NCBI GenBank assembly: GCA_947630795.1
Contig: CANRJC010000010.1
Span: 1-64,000, forward strand
Direction: 5' to 3'
Source of the DNA: an uncultured Phascolarctobacterium sp.
GTDB lineage: Bacteria; Bacillota; Negativicutes; Acidaminococcales; Acidaminococcaceae
Length of the DNA: 64,000 nt
In this document: positions 32,693 through 40,697 of the stretch, one piece after another
How the letters are laid out: each line of letters starts with the position of its first letter
How positions within the stretch are numbered: position 1 is the stretch's first letter
Translations under genes and position numbers: made by a program
The notes under the pieces: generated by a model
Told to the model about the DNA's origin: nothing
Seen by the model: only the letters and a program-made list of their open reading frames with translations
Database searches by the model: none

Positions 32693-33200
32693 TTTCTTTC
32701 TCCAATATTTCCTTGCTATTTATAACTTTATTACTTCTGACACAATACTGAACTTGCGTCAACGGAAATCCCATATGATCAAATCCCCTTGCGGGGAAAT
32801 TGCAAGAATAAACAAGAACCCCAGTCTTTTCTGCGTATAGATTGCAACAAAACCTTCTCACCTCGCGCACATCCTTAAAATTAGGTGCGCCGCCTATCAA
32901 TGATCTGGCAATTGCAAACTTTTTTAATAACGATTCCATCTCATTTCTGTTATCTATGGAATCTAAGTCGAAAAACTCTTCTTTTTTGCAACGAATCAAT
33001 GATCTTAATACCGCAGGCTCTCCGCCCCACCTTTCAGACGCACTATCGGACCATCGTTTAGCCCATACTCTATCCTTAAAAAAATATACCCCCCGACCAA
33101 GCCATTCCGTAGGCTTATCGCTCAGTCTATAACGATCTTCCTTGATAATGTTGTCCGCTTTTTCTCTTATTGTCCCGTGATAACCGATTAGCTCAACCAT
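32679..33200 (-). CDS. ADP-ribosyltransferase-like protein (candidate toxin)
   Basis: 173 aa. The N-terminus has GYHGTIREKADNII...WLGRGVYFFKD, matching the H-G-T and G-V-Y-F motifs of small ART-fold enzymes (NAD binding). The C-terminal motif is LTQVQYCVRSNKVIN, where the usual catalytic Glu would lie two residues before Q; here the position is less clear. No signal peptide, so it acts inside the cell. First gene of the operon with the 77-aa and SecB-like genes. Confidence 0.6.
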   Translation of the reverse strand: MVELIGYHGTIREKADNIIKEDRYRLSDKPTEWLGRGVYFFKDRVWAKRWSDSASERWGGEPAVLRSLIRCKKEEFFDLDSIDNRNEMESLLKKFAIARSLIGGAPNFKDVREVRRFCCNLYAEKTGVLVYSCNFPARGFDHMGFPLTQVQYCVRSNKVINSKEILEKENGSE

Positions 33201-33239
33201 CTATAGCAACTCTTCGCATAAAGACATCATAAATTAAAC

Positions 33240-33273
33240 AGGAACGAATGGATACATACATCAATTCGTTCCT
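33240..33273 (-). terminator. Hairpin between the sigma-like gene and the toxin operon
   Basis: AGGAACGAAT / ATTCGTTCCT, a perfect 10-bp stem with a 14-nt loop, followed on the minus strand by GTTTAATTTATG. A weak terminator or a processing/operator site. It separates the early operon from the toxin-like operon. Confidence 0.45.
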
Positions 33274-33315
33274 ATCTCCTAAAAATCCTGCCCTTTATCG
33301 GCAACCGCTTGGTAT

Positions 33316-33747
33316 TTATTTTTCCGAGCAAAACAATTTTTTAAATTCTTTCAGCGCTCTGCCGTGAAGCACTCGTATATATATGTACGTGTAGCCTTCT
33401 TCTTCCGCTATCGTCCGCAGCGATTTATATTCTACATAGCGTTCATAGAGTACATTCGTCCACTTCTGCTCTTTCAGCCCTTGTATCTGCCGGATGATCT
33501 TATGCTTCTTTTCCATGAAGTCGGTGATCTCGGCGGCCAGCTCTCCTTCCATCTTCTCGATGCGGGCCAGCGCGTCGATCAGCTTCTTGTCTCCGGCAGC
33601 GTCGGCGGTTTTGGCCGGAGCCTTCGAATATTTGGCGATGGCCGGAGAAGCGACGGTCAGGCGCAGCGCATTCAGTTCCCTGGTCTTTTGCCGGAGCGTC
33701 TCATCGATGAGCCGCAGGCTCGAAAGATATTCCTTTGCGTTCATCAT
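33316..33747 (-). CDS. Sigma-like phage transcription regulator
   Basis: 143 aa. A coiled N-terminal half is followed by a sigma region 4-like helix-turn-helix: NVLYERYVEYKSLRTIAEEEGYTYIYIRVLHGRALKEFKK. This is the pattern of DUF1492-type and ArpU-like phage proteins that switch on late genes. As the last gene of the early operon, it is well placed to act on the late promoter near 31.9 kb. Confidence 0.7.
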   Translation of the reverse strand: MMNAKEYLSSLRLIDETLRQKTRELNALRLTVASPAIAKYSKAPAKTADAAGDKKLIDALARIEKMEGELAAEITDFMEKKHKIIRQIQGLKEQKWTNVLYERYVEYKSLRTIAEEEGYTYIYIRVLHGRALKEFKKLFCSEK

Positions 33748-34424
33748 TCGCCGCCCTTCATTTTGCCTATCGGCTCAGCCTTGTTTGCTTCCAAATAGAC
33801 CATCGGCACCCCCAGCACCTCGCACAGGGCGGCCAGATCGAAGGGCGCAGGCTTCCCTTTGCCCTTCAGCCAGTTGTTGATGGTCTGGGGATAGAACGAT
33901 GTCAGCTGGGCGATCCTCTTCACCGTGACTCCTCTTTCATTCATCAGGTCGGCCAGCCTTGCCGCCGAGAATCTTCTCGGGTATCTTTCGGCGTGGTCCT
34001 TCCACACCATGAACCGCCTATATTCCTTGTTCTTCGTCACTATTACGTCTGCGGCAGCAGCCAATGGCATCAGCCGCGTCACTTCCGTGTAGGCTTTGAT
34101 GGCCGCAGCGCAAAAAGAAGGTGCATTCACGCTCTCCCGGCGTATCCGCTTTTGTTCGCGGCTCTTGCCGACATCGACGATATTTTCGAAGTGCAAGCTC
34201 ACGCTGAAGGTCCTCCACCTCGGAGCTTCGGTCTTTCTTTTGCCCGGCTTGGGCTGCAGCAGGGTCTGCCCCGGCTCCGGCACTTTGCCCAGCTTGATCA
34301 TGACGATCTTTTTTTCGGCGTAGGGTATAGATGCGGCCTTTTCCTGCGCTTCGGCCCTGCTCTTTACCAGCACTCTGAATTTATTGCCCGGATTCGCTCG
34401 GCTGGTGATATAGGCAGCATACAT
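33744..34424 (-). CDS. Helix-turn-helix protein with unknown N-terminal domain
   Basis: 226 aa. The C-terminal part (about 150-215) is an XRE-like helix-turn-helix (LADLMNERGVTVKRIAQLTSFYPQTINNWLKG...LCEVLGVPMVYLEA). The N-terminal 140 residues are basic and of unknown type. Its stop overlaps the sigma-like gene start. Probably a DNA-binding regulator or replication accessory. Confidence 0.6.
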   Translation of the reverse strand: MYAAYITSRANPGNKFRVLVKSRAEAQEKAASIPYAEKKIVMIKLGKVPEPGQTLLQPKPGKRKTEAPRWRTFSVSLHFENIVDVGKSREQKRIRRESVNAPSFCAAAIKAYTEVTRLMPLAAAADVIVTKNKEYRRFMVWKDHAERYPRRFSAARLADLMNERGVTVKRIAQLTSFYPQTINNWLKGKGKPAPFDLAALCEVLGVPMVYLEANKAEPIGKMKGGE

Positions 34425-34430
34425 TGTCGT

Positions 34431-34691
34431 TCACTCCTTTTTGCAGCGTTTGCAAAGCCCGGTGATGCAGGGCGTCTTCAGCGGGCATTCATCGAAGGCG
34501 ACTGCCGCTTCGTCCTGAACGATCACCGGCAGCATATCGTGCCCCGGCCCCCATTGGTCCAAAAAGCTCTGCAGCGTCTCTTTGCTGCCGACGGCATTCT
34601 GGGCCACGCCCAAGTTGGTGATCACATAGAGCCCGGCCGGGCAGCGCTTCACTTTCACGATGCGCTCATCGCCGTTCAAATAGGCTCGCAT
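34431..34691 (-). CDS. Small early protein, unknown
   Basis: 86 aa. N-terminal part basic and beta-like (DERIVKVKRCPAGLYVITN), C-terminus with a cysteine cluster (CPLKTPCITGLCKRCKKE) that could bind zinc. It overlaps the next upstream gene by 16 bp. No family recognised. Confidence 0.5.
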   Translation of the reverse strand: MRAYLNGDERIVKVKRCPAGLYVITNLGVAQNAVGSKETLQSFLDQWGPGHDMLPVIVQDEAAVAFDECPLKTPCITGLCKRCKKE

Positions 34692-34927
34692 TTTCTGAGC
34701 TCCTCGTATTCGGCATTCGTATTTTCGTCTACGCTCTCGCAGGTCCTGACCGTTTTGTAGCCCCGGGCTGCGTAAGTCGTGTCGAGGATGCCCCCGACGA
34801 TCCGATCGATGGTGTCGATGATCCCTTCGCAGTAATCGGCAGACTCGTCCTCTTTTCGGAGGATCATCTTCCTGGCGGTGTCATTGCGCAACCTCACCAG
34901 CCGCTTGATCAGATTTTTCTTTTTCAT
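34676..34927 (-). CDS. Small early protein, unknown
   Basis: 83 aa, very basic N-terminus (MKKKNLIKRLVRLRNDTARKM) and an acidic C-terminus (ESVDENTNAEYEELRKC). It overlaps both neighbours in the early operon. No family recognised. Confidence 0.5.
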   Translation of the reverse strand: MKKKNLIKRLVRLRNDTARKMILRKEDESADYCEGIIDTIDRIVGGILDTTYAARGYKTVRTCESVDENTNAEYEELRKCEPI

Positions 34928-35349
34928 ACTTGACCTCCCTCGTAGCTGAGCTGCCGCGTCAGCTGCCGCGCCTCGCTGTATCGTCCCTGGGCCGCCAGCT
35001 GCAGCATCGCCCGGCAGCGCTCGTTGTAGACGGTACGGCAGGCGGGCGCCGCCGGCTTATAAGCCCGCGCTTGTTCGCTCTTCCAGTAGCGGGCGGCGGC
35101 GGCCCGGCTGAGCAAAGTGCGCATCAGCTCTTTATCGGGCCAGTGTCGGCACTCTTGCAGGGCCAGCTCTGTGGCTGCCTCCCAGTCGTCTTTGTCGGTC
35201 TCCGCAAATTCCCGCAGCCATGTTTCGGCCGTCTCTTTGCGCATCTCCGGAGCCGTCTTTCCGCTTCGCGCCCACCAGAGCGGCGTTGGCAGTTTGTGTT
35301 TGTCGAAGAGGTAGAACGTCTTGAATATGCTCTGCCTGTCGATGCTCAT
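34924..35349 (-). CDS. Early protein next to the replication initiator, unknown
   Basis: 141 aa, helical. SIFKTFYLFDKHKLPTPLWWARSG at the N-terminus and a tryptophan-rich middle. It follows the replication initiator by a 4-bp overlap, where helicase loaders or replisome accessory proteins are often found. No Walker motif, so it is not an ATPase loader. Role not assigned. Confidence 0.5.
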   Translation of the reverse strand: MSIDRQSIFKTFYLFDKHKLPTPLWWARSGKTAPEMRKETAETWLREFAETDKDDWEAATELALQECRHWPDKELMRTLLSRAAAARYWKSEQARAYKPAAPACRTVYNERCRAMLQLAAQGRYSEARQLTRQLSYEGGQV

Positions 35350-36170
35350 GTGATCCCCTCCTCGCGGTAGAAATCCAGCAATTCTTTTTCGTCTGCCTTG
35401 TGGGTGTCGATGATGCCGTCTCTTTGCCAGTTGGCGATTATTCCCCGCAGATAGCGCTGGGGTGAGCGTATCTGCTTCTCTGCGCTGACGGCCTTCAGTT
35501 CTCTCACCGCTTTTACCGCCCAGACGGTACCGGACGAAGCTGCGAGAGCACGCAGAGCGTTCAGGGTCTCCCGGTCGAGAACGGCATCTCGCCCCGGGAA
35601 ATGCAGTTTGTATTCTTTCAGTGCTTGCTCGATGTTGGGTTCAGCTGCTAATGGAGATAGCAGCTGTCCCGTTTGTTTTGTTTTTATATTATTATTATTA
35701 ACAGTCTTGTTTTGTGGGCCCTTTGGTGGGCCCTTTTGCGGGCCCTGAGGCTCTTTGGCCGAAGCCGGAGAACCGCGCGTATCAAGGGCGAAGGCGGTGT
35801 CCGAGGGTGGGCCCTTTTGCGGGCCCTTTTGCGGGCCCTGAGCCCCCTGATAGATATCCCAATTCACCACATGCACTACGGAGCCATCGTGCATGGCGGT
35901 GCGCCTTAAGAAGTCGGCTGCGGCAAGCCGATTCACCTCAAAGCGCATTTTCTTCACGGTGACGCCGCAGGTTTTGGCGAAATGCCGATTGCTCAGCCAT
36001 ATCTCACCCGGCTGCAGCATCACCGTTTTACCTCTGCCGATGGGCCACAGCGCCGGAGCGTGGCAGGCCCGCAGGAGCAATGTGAGCAGTATCACCTTGC
36101 CCTCTGCGTCTGCCTCTATCCAGACGGAGCTCTTCAGCAGCTTTCTGTGCACTTTTATCCATCCATCCAT
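35346..36170 (-). CDS. Phage replication initiator (winged-helix, O-like)
   Basis: 274 aa. The N-terminal WIKVHRKLLKSSVWIEADAEGKVILLTLLLRA...WLSNRHFAKTCGVTVKKMRFEVNRL is a winged-helix domain of phage replisome organisers. The middle is a G-P-Q-K repeat linker, encoded by 12-bp iterons, and the C-terminal half is helical (LRALAASSGTVWAVKAVRELKAVS). In lambda the origin lies inside gene O in the same way. A run of TATTATTATTATTA lies at 35683-35699 as a possible unwinding region. Confidence 0.75.
   Translation of the reverse strand: MDGWIKVHRKLLKSSVWIEADAEGKVILLTLLLRACHAPALWPIGRGKTVMLQPGEIWLSNRHFAKTCGVTVKKMRFEVNRLAAADFLRRTAMHDGSVVHVVNWDIYQGAQGPQKGPQKGPPSDTAFALDTRGSPASAKEPQGPQKGPPKGPQNKTVNNNNIKTKQTGQLLSPLAAEPNIEQALKEYKLHFPGRDAVLDRETLNALRALAASSGTVWAVKAVRELKAVSAEKQIRSPQRYLRGIIANWQRDGIIDTHKADEKELLDFYREEGIT
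35716..35838. repeat. Iterons inside the replication gene (candidate phage origin)
   Basis: GGGCCC lies at 35716, 35728, 35740 and again at 35809, 35821, 35833: two clusters of three at an exact 12-bp period, with TTTTGC/TTTGGT between them. An AT-rich stretch (35672-35710) flanks the first cluster. Repeats in phase with codons encode GPQKGPQKGP and GPQKGPPKGP. Direct repeats plus an AT-rich region inside an initiator gene are the hallmark of lambda-type origins. Confidence 0.7.
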
Positions 36171-36181
36171 TTTTCATCTCC

Positions 36182-37324
36182 CTAGCGGCGGTTGCAGGGA
36201 GCAAGGACGTAGCTGCTGTCGCTGCCGGCCGCGCTGAAGATGTAAGGCCGCAGGCGCCCCGAGGTCTTGATCTCGATGCTTTCTCCCATGCAGCTGCTCA
36301 CTAGACGGGCCAGAGAAGCGGCAACGAAGAGATTGGCGTCATTGTCGGCTCCGGTGCACTGCTCCAACGGTATGGTGCCGGTGCCTTGGCCGACGGCGCT
36401 CGTCGCTTCCACATAGAGGGACCCTGCCGGATCTCCGTCATCGCTTTTCAATTCGATATAACCGTATTCGTCGCCGGCGATGGTACAGGCTCTCGTTATG
36501 GCGGCCAGCAAAAGATCGCGGCGCACCTTGATCGTCTTCGTCATCCCCGCCTCGTATTTGGCGAAAGTCTCCCGAAATTTCGGCATCCGTGCGACGATCT
36601 TCAAACAAGTGTAGTCGAAGCGGGGCGTAGCTGCGCTTATCCTGCTGCTCCCCTCCACGATACGCAAACTGCCGCTTTCCTCGGCCAGCTCTGTGATCAC
36701 TCGCAAAGAGTCGGCCGGCAGCACCAGAGTCGCATCCTTTTGGCACCCGCTGTCTCGGCTGCTGTATTTGGCCATAGACGCCATGTTGGTGCTCCAGCCT
36801 GCGGCGCTGCCGTCTGCCTTCAGGTCCAGCTGGATGCAGCTCCAGGCGTTCTTCTCTTTCTTGCTGACAGTCTGCTTACAGTGCCGGTATGCGCCCCGCA
36901 AAAAGTCCGTCGAAACGTTCAGATCCACGCCCTCTTCCGGCGGCGGCAGCTCCGGCACCTCCGTCGTCTGTGCCATCAATTCATAGCGGCCTCCGGAGAT
37001 CTGTATGATCAATCTGTTCTCCTTGAAGATCAGTTTGATGTCGTCGCCGCCCTTCATATTTTTGGCCAGCGCCGTGAACTTTCTGCTATCGACGGTGACC
37101 GAGACGGGCTCGATGCAGTCTTTATCGCCTTTGGCGTCCATGCGCCAGATCAGCTGCTCCGTGGTCTCGAACCGATGGAGCTTCAGCAAAAAGCGCTTAT
37201 CTTTCCACGGCCTGGCTGTGATCTTCACCACACCGGTCTCTTCGCTTTTGCCGCTGCCTATCAAGGCCAGCTTTTCCGCAGCGGTCTCCAGCTCATCGCC
37301 GCTCACATAGATCGTTGTATCCAT
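36182..37324 (-). CDS. DNA sliding clamp homologue (DnaN-like)
   Basis: 380 aa, near the length of bacterial beta clamps (about 370), with three repeats of the clamp domain. Recognisable blocks are AKYSSRDSGCQKDATLVLPADSLRVITEL in the middle domain, and the C-terminal PYIFSAAGSDSSYVLAPCNRR, which parallels the P-----Y-LMP(M/V) end. The N-terminal third is diverged. The phage has no DNA polymerase gene in this window, so the clamp probably redirects host polymerase. Unusual in a phage this small. Confidence 0.72.
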   Translation of the reverse strand: MDTTIYVSGDELETAAEKLALIGSGKSEETGVVKITARPWKDKRFLLKLHRFETTEQLIWRMDAKGDKDCIEPVSVTVDSRKFTALAKNMKGGDDIKLIFKENRLIIQISGGRYELMAQTTEVPELPPPEEGVDLNVSTDFLRGAYRHCKQTVSKKEKNAWSCIQLDLKADGSAAGWSTNMASMAKYSSRDSGCQKDATLVLPADSLRVITELAEESGSLRIVEGSSRISAATPRFDYTCLKIVARMPKFRETFAKYEAGMTKTIKVRRDLLLAAITRACTIAGDEYGYIELKSDDGDPAGSLYVEATSAVGQGTGTIPLEQCTGADNDANLFVAASLARLVSSCMGESIEIKTSGRLRPYIFSAAGSDSSYVLAPCNRR

Positions 37325-37456
37325 CACATCGCCTTTTTATAAAAACGGGCCGCATACTTCCCGGTATCTTTTAAACTGGCAGTTTTTGTTTTATCCGTAG
37401 ACAGACCGGAGAACGGATGAAGCGTGTGCTTGTATATATACGCGGCCCGTTTCGTC

Positions 37457-37747
37457 TTATCGATCGCCGGCTTCTATGGCGTTCAGTCTTTTCTCCAGTC
37501 TGATCAGCTTCTTTTGCCGGTACTCTTTTATCTCTTCGGAAATATTGAAGTAAAGCTCGATCTGCTCCAGCATGATCTGCACGTCGGCCACTTCTTCGGC
37601 TATGTCCGTCTTGGGGCAAAAGCCCCGCAGATGTTTGCAAAGTTCTTTCTGCAGTTCGGCCATCTCTTCCAGCGCTACCACTAACTGCTGCGAAGCGCCG
37701 TAGATCTTGAAGGCCCGGCTGTAAAGTTCTTTATCGATGTTTTTCAT
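37457..37747 (-). CDS. MazG-like nucleotide pyrophosphohydrolase domain protein
   Basis: 96 aa. The all-helical MazG signature EEMAELQKELCK...DIAEEVADVQIMLEQI provides the EExxE and ExxD metal-binding residues. Such enzymes hydrolyse (d)NTPs, or ppGpp in some phages. GGAGG lies seven bases before the ATG at 37747. Confidence 0.75.
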   Translation of the reverse strand: MKNIDKELYSRAFKIYGASQQLVVALEEMAELQKELCKHLRGFCPKTDIAEEVADVQIMLEQIELYFNISEEIKEYRQKKLIRLEKRLNAIEAGDR

Positions 37748-37758
37748 CGGCGCGCCTC

Positions 37759-38031
37759 CTATCTTATCAGCAGCGACTTTTCCTGTTCGCTCAGCAGGTA
37801 TTCGCCCATGGCGGTCTTCGCAAGCCACCAGGCAGCCCGCATGCCATCGGCCTCATAGCGCCTGTCGCCGCCGGCGATCTTGCCCTCCAGGGCGTCGCCC
37901 ACATCCTTCGGGATGCTCTCGATCTTGATGATCCTATCCGCATTCACCCAAAGCTGAGCGCCCAGCTCGATGGTGACCTCTTTCCCATTGTAGCGTCTGT
38001 CGAATTCATGAACTTTGACAAAACGTTTCAT
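37759..38031 (-). CDS. Small early protein, unknown
   Basis: 90 aa. Begins MKRFVKVHEFDRRYNGKEVT; a beta-rich N-terminus with WVNADRIIKIESI, then a helical C-terminus (RAAWWLAKTAMGEYLLSEQE). Its ATG overlaps the stop of the 59-aa gene (TAATG). No family recognised. Confidence 0.5.
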   Translation of the reverse strand: MKRFVKVHEFDRRYNGKEVTIELGAQLWVNADRIIKIESIPKDVGDALEGKIAGGDRRYEADGMRAAWWLAKTAMGEYLLSEQEKSLLIR

Positions 38032-38210
38032 TAAAGTACCCCCAAAGTTATGGCTCCCAGCACCGCCGTGCCGATCACCGCGCCGATAATGCCGCCTACT
38101 AACGCCGCCGCTCCGGCCACTGCGCAGATATGGCGGCTACAGACCAGCATCGTCCCTATCGCCAAGCGATCTTCTCTGCAAAACGCCACCTCTACCGTTT
38201 CGTCTTTCAT
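38031..38210 (-). CDS. 59-aa glycine-zipper membrane protein
   Basis: 59 aa with AGGTGA six bases before the ATG. The C-terminal half is a glycine/alanine-rich membrane segment (AALVGGIIGAVIGTAVLGA). It overlaps the LysM gene upstream by ATGA and the next gene downstream by TAATG, so it is firmly part of the operon. Too short for most gene finders. Possibly a small pore or membrane modulator. Confidence 0.6.
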   Translation of the reverse strand: MKDETVEVAFCREDRLAIGTMLVCSRHICAVAGAAALVGGIIGAVIGTAVLGAITLGVL

Positions 38211-38518
38211 TTGTTCACCTCCAACACGTAGATCAATTCTTCGCCCGGGTGGATGATGCTGTTGAAGTAGCGGTTGCCGTCTTTATCGTCGCGATATTTA
38301 TGGCTCGCCACCTTCGCATCGTAGACGATCTCTCGGATGTCTCTTTTATCGCCGTATTGCCATGCCAGCTTCATGGCGATGCCGTACATAGTCTGCCCGG
38401 TACGGACGGTGTGCTTCACCATGATCTTTTGCGTTTCGTGCATGGGATTGGCAAAGCCGAAGACAGCTACGGCCGCAGCCGCCAAGGCCAGCCCTTTCGT
38501 CATCTTCCCGAAGGTCAT
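38207..38518 (-). CDS. Secreted LysM-like protein
   Basis: 103 aa. A signal-peptide-like N-terminus (MTKGLALAAAAVAVFGFANP) precedes one LysM-like domain (KHTVRTGQTMYGIAMKLAWQYGD...FNSIIHPGEELIYVLEV). It should be exported and bind peptidoglycan. An exported LysM protein in the early operon of a phage is uncommon; it might alter the wall of the infected cell. Confidence 0.65.
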   Translation of the reverse strand: MTFGKMTKGLALAAAAVAVFGFANPMHETQKIMVKHTVRTGQTMYGIAMKLAWQYGDKRDIREIVYDAKVASHKYRDDKDGNRYFNSIIHPGEELIYVLEVNK

Positions 38519-38820
38519 ACCAAGCCCTCCCTTACCAGTCTTTTCGCTTCCTTCAATTTGGCGTCTATGGAAGCCATGAAGTCGAAGCGCCGCCCGCTGC
38601 CGTAAAATTCCGCAGGCCTCTTTTCTTCCCGCGGCGTGGTCAGATCGCGGAAGAAGTCGTCGCAGCGCTTCACGTCCACTATCCAGTTGCGTCCGGCTTT
38701 GCCCGCCGGCAGCTTGCCGGCGGCTATCAGCTGCCTCAGCGAGCCGTAGCTTACGCCCCGGCTGCGGCTGTACTGGGCCAGCTTCATGTAGGGAGCGTCC
38801 TCTGCGTAGTTTCTCTTCAT
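38515..38820 (-). CDS. Excisionase-like helix-turn-helix protein
   Basis: 101 aa. KLAQYSRSRGVSYGSLRQLIAAGKLPAGKAGRNWIVDVKRCDDFF is the HTH_17/MerR-like pattern of small excisionase-type DNA-binding proteins. GGAGG lies eight bases before the ATG at 38820. It may be the phage Xis, although it is far from the integrase gene. Confidence 0.6.
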   Translation of the reverse strand: MKRNYAEDAPYMKLAQYSRSRGVSYGSLRQLIAAGKLPAGKAGRNWIVDVKRCDDFFRDLTTPREEKRPAEFYGSGRRFDFMASIDAKLKEAKRLVREGLV

Positions 38821-38822
38821 GT

Positions 38823-39110
38823 TCATTCCCTCCGCTCGTCTGCTTTGCGCTTGGGGCACCAAGCGGGCGCCGCTCCGGTAAAAGACGACGAACTGCCCAG
38901 CTTTTTGACGGTGCTCAAATGCCGGCAATACCATGCTTCCGGCTGCAGCAGCCTTCCGCTGCCGTTGCCGGTGCTGCAGTCTGCCTTGTTCTTCGTGTAA
39001 AAAAGGCAGTCGCACTCCTTTTTCACGCCGTTTTCCCGGAACATGCACCACCGCCTTCCGGCCTTGTGAAATTTGTCGGGGCGGATGAATTCGTCTGCAG
39101 TAACAGCCAT
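38823..39110 (-). CDS. Small Cys-rich protein
   Basis: 95 aa with cysteines in C-x-C and WYC-x-H arrangements (ECDCLFYTKNKADCSTGNG, EAWYCRHLSTV, WCPKRKADERRE), so probably zinc-binding. GGAGG lies seven bases before the ATG. No named family. Confidence 0.5.
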   Translation of the reverse strand: MAVTADEFIRPDKFHKAGRRWCMFRENGVKKECDCLFYTKNKADCSTGNGSGRLLQPEAWYCRHLSTVKKLGSSSSFTGAAPAWCPKRKADERRE

Positions 39111-39112
39111 GA

Positions 39113-39637
39113 TCACACCTCCGCAGGCCTCGTCTCGCGCTTGACGAACACGAAGTCTTCCTTTTCGTTCATCCTCATGCAGCCCTTCCCCAGGGACAGC
39201 GGCAGCAAGTAGGCATCCGTCGCGATCAGCAGCCGAAGCAGGTGCTTGTACTTGAATTTCTTCCCCATCGCTTTCAGCTTTTCTTTGGCATCCTCCGCAG
39301 CGCAGCGCACATCGGCGACGGCCGTGATGTAGGCAGTGCTCTTCAGGATGGTCTCATTGTTGCCTGCGGCCGCAGCGGCAGCGCTCTGCTTTGTCGGCCT
39401 TGCTTTTTGCCGGTAGAATTTGCGCTGGCACTCTTCGGAGCAGAATCTCGTGCGCCGATCGCCGGTGCCCGGCTCTGTCACCACCCTCTGCCCGCACTGA
39501 GCGCAGTCGAAGATGCGGGCCGGCCACTCCTCCTTCATATCCAGCACCCTTTTCGCCTTGTTCTTGCAATACGACGAACAATATTTTTGCAAAGGATGAT
39601 GGGGAATGAACTCTTCGCCGCAAACTTTGCATCGCAT
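39113..39637 (-). CDS. Zinc-finger protein
   Basis: 174 aa. Two treble-clef-like zinc sites: CKVCGEEFIPHHPLQKYCSSYC and CAQCGQRVV...RFCSEECQ. The rest is helical and basic. AGGAGG lies seven bases before the ATG at 39637. Similar proteins occur in early operons of Firmicute phages, role unknown. Confidence 0.6.
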   Translation of the reverse strand: MRCKVCGEEFIPHHPLQKYCSSYCKNKAKRVLDMKEEWPARIFDCAQCGQRVVTEPGTGDRRTRFCSEECQRKFYRQKARPTKQSAAAAAAGNNETILKSTAYITAVADVRCAAEDAKEKLKAMGKKFKYKHLLRLLIATDAYLLPLSLGKGCMRMNEKEDFVFVKRETRPAEV

Positions 39638-39639
39638 CT

Positions 39640-40059
39640 TTAAGCCTCCTTCAGTTTCCCTAAAAGCCTGTCGGCGAGCCCCAGCTCCGCCTTCCTCTCT
39701 TCCTCTTCCTTCAGCCAGCTGTCTATGGCCTTCCGGGTGCCGTGGGGCAGCTGGGCTCTCCTTTGGCACTCCGCTATGCGTTTTTCCAGCCACCGCTCTT
39801 GCTTTAAAAGGCCCAAGCGGAGCAGCTCCATCTCTTTTTTCGTGAGGTTCACGGGATACTTATCGTCAAACTGGATGGCCCCGCTTTGAATGGCCTCCGC
39901 CAAAAAAGCATCGATGACGATGTATACCGGCCGCGTCTTGCCGGGCACCTTGGCGGGCATCATCCACACGCCGTTGTTATCGGCGACTTGCAGCGCCAGC
40001 TTGGCATCTTTAAAGATCGACACTTTAAAATCGTACTGATCTTTATTTATCTCCGGCAT
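39640..40059 (-). CDS. Early phage protein, unknown
   Basis: 139 aa. N-terminal beta region (KVSIFKDAKLALQVADNNG) followed by long charged helices (LRLGLLKQERWLEKRIAECQRR). It overlaps the upstream gene by 17 bp. No family recognised. Confidence 0.5.
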   Translation of the reverse strand: MPEINKDQYDFKVSIFKDAKLALQVADNNGVWMMPAKVPGKTRPVYIVIDAFLAEAIQSGAIQFDDKYPVNLTKKEMELLRLGLLKQERWLEKRIAECQRRAQLPHGTRKAIDSWLKEEEERKAELGLADRLLGKLKEA

Positions 40060-40696
40060 CTCTGCTCATCCTTTCGTAAAGCGCCTCGGTAAGCTCTAGG
40101 ACTCTTTGGTCTCGTCCCAGCTCGGCTTGCCAACGAGCCGCCGCTGCCTGATTGTTTTCCCTTTGAGCATTTGCGATACATCTTCTGCATGCATCTTTCC
40201 GAGTATTCAATCGGCCTTTATACCAATCAAGTGCTTCGGCTATTGCTTTCACTTCTTCCTTCGTAAACTCGAACTCGCCCGCTTTTCTCAATCGCTCCTC
40301 TGCCAGCTCCTCTTCTACCTCCTCCAATGTGAACTTCAGTCTTTCGATATAATCTTTCAAAGCATCCGCTTGATCTTTGAACACACACTCCCTTTCGTAT
40401 GTGTACTCGTAATAATCGTCCGGCAAGATCGGCTCCGTATCCCCTGCTTCCGGCTCTGTTTTTTCTCTGTACTCTACTTCGTAGATCAGAAATTTGTCTT
40501 GATCTTTTTCTTCGAATTCATAATCATTTGTAATGGCAAAAGCATTAGACACGATCACCTCGCCCGGCTCCTGAGCGGTCAAAACATCGATATCGATGAG
40601 CGTCCGCTGCATTTGGGGCACAAAATACTCATGTTTACCGGTCTTTTTGTTCTTTGCTTTTATTATTGTTTTCGGTGCTGTTAAATAAATCGCCAT
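40043..40696 (-). CDS. Early phage protein, unknown
   Basis: 217 aa from the ATG at 40696 (MAIYLTAPKTIIKAKNKKTG). An N-terminal beta domain with acidic loops, then a helical coiled-coil C-terminus (LKDYIERLKFTLEEVEEEL). Codons upstream of this ATG are open but encode R/P-rich out-of-frame sequence. No family recognised. Confidence 0.5.
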   Translation of the reverse strand: MAIYLTAPKTIIKAKNKKTGKHEYFVPQMQRTLIDIDVLTAQEPGEVIVSNAFAITNDYEFEEKDQDKFLIYEVEYREKTEPEAGDTEPILPDDYYEYTYERECVFKDQADALKDYIERLKFTLEEVEEELAEERLRKAGEFEFTKEEVKAIAEALDWYKGRLNTRKDACRRCIANAQRENNQAAAARWQAELGRDQRVLELTEALYERMSRDAGDK

Positions 40697-40697
40697 T

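Noticed and set aside
35716..35838. CRISPR array or low-complexity repeat
   Set aside because: 12-bp repeats without unique spacers, inside a coding frame and next to an AT-rich run: iterons fit better. The 56.3-kb repeats were likewise not CRISPR.
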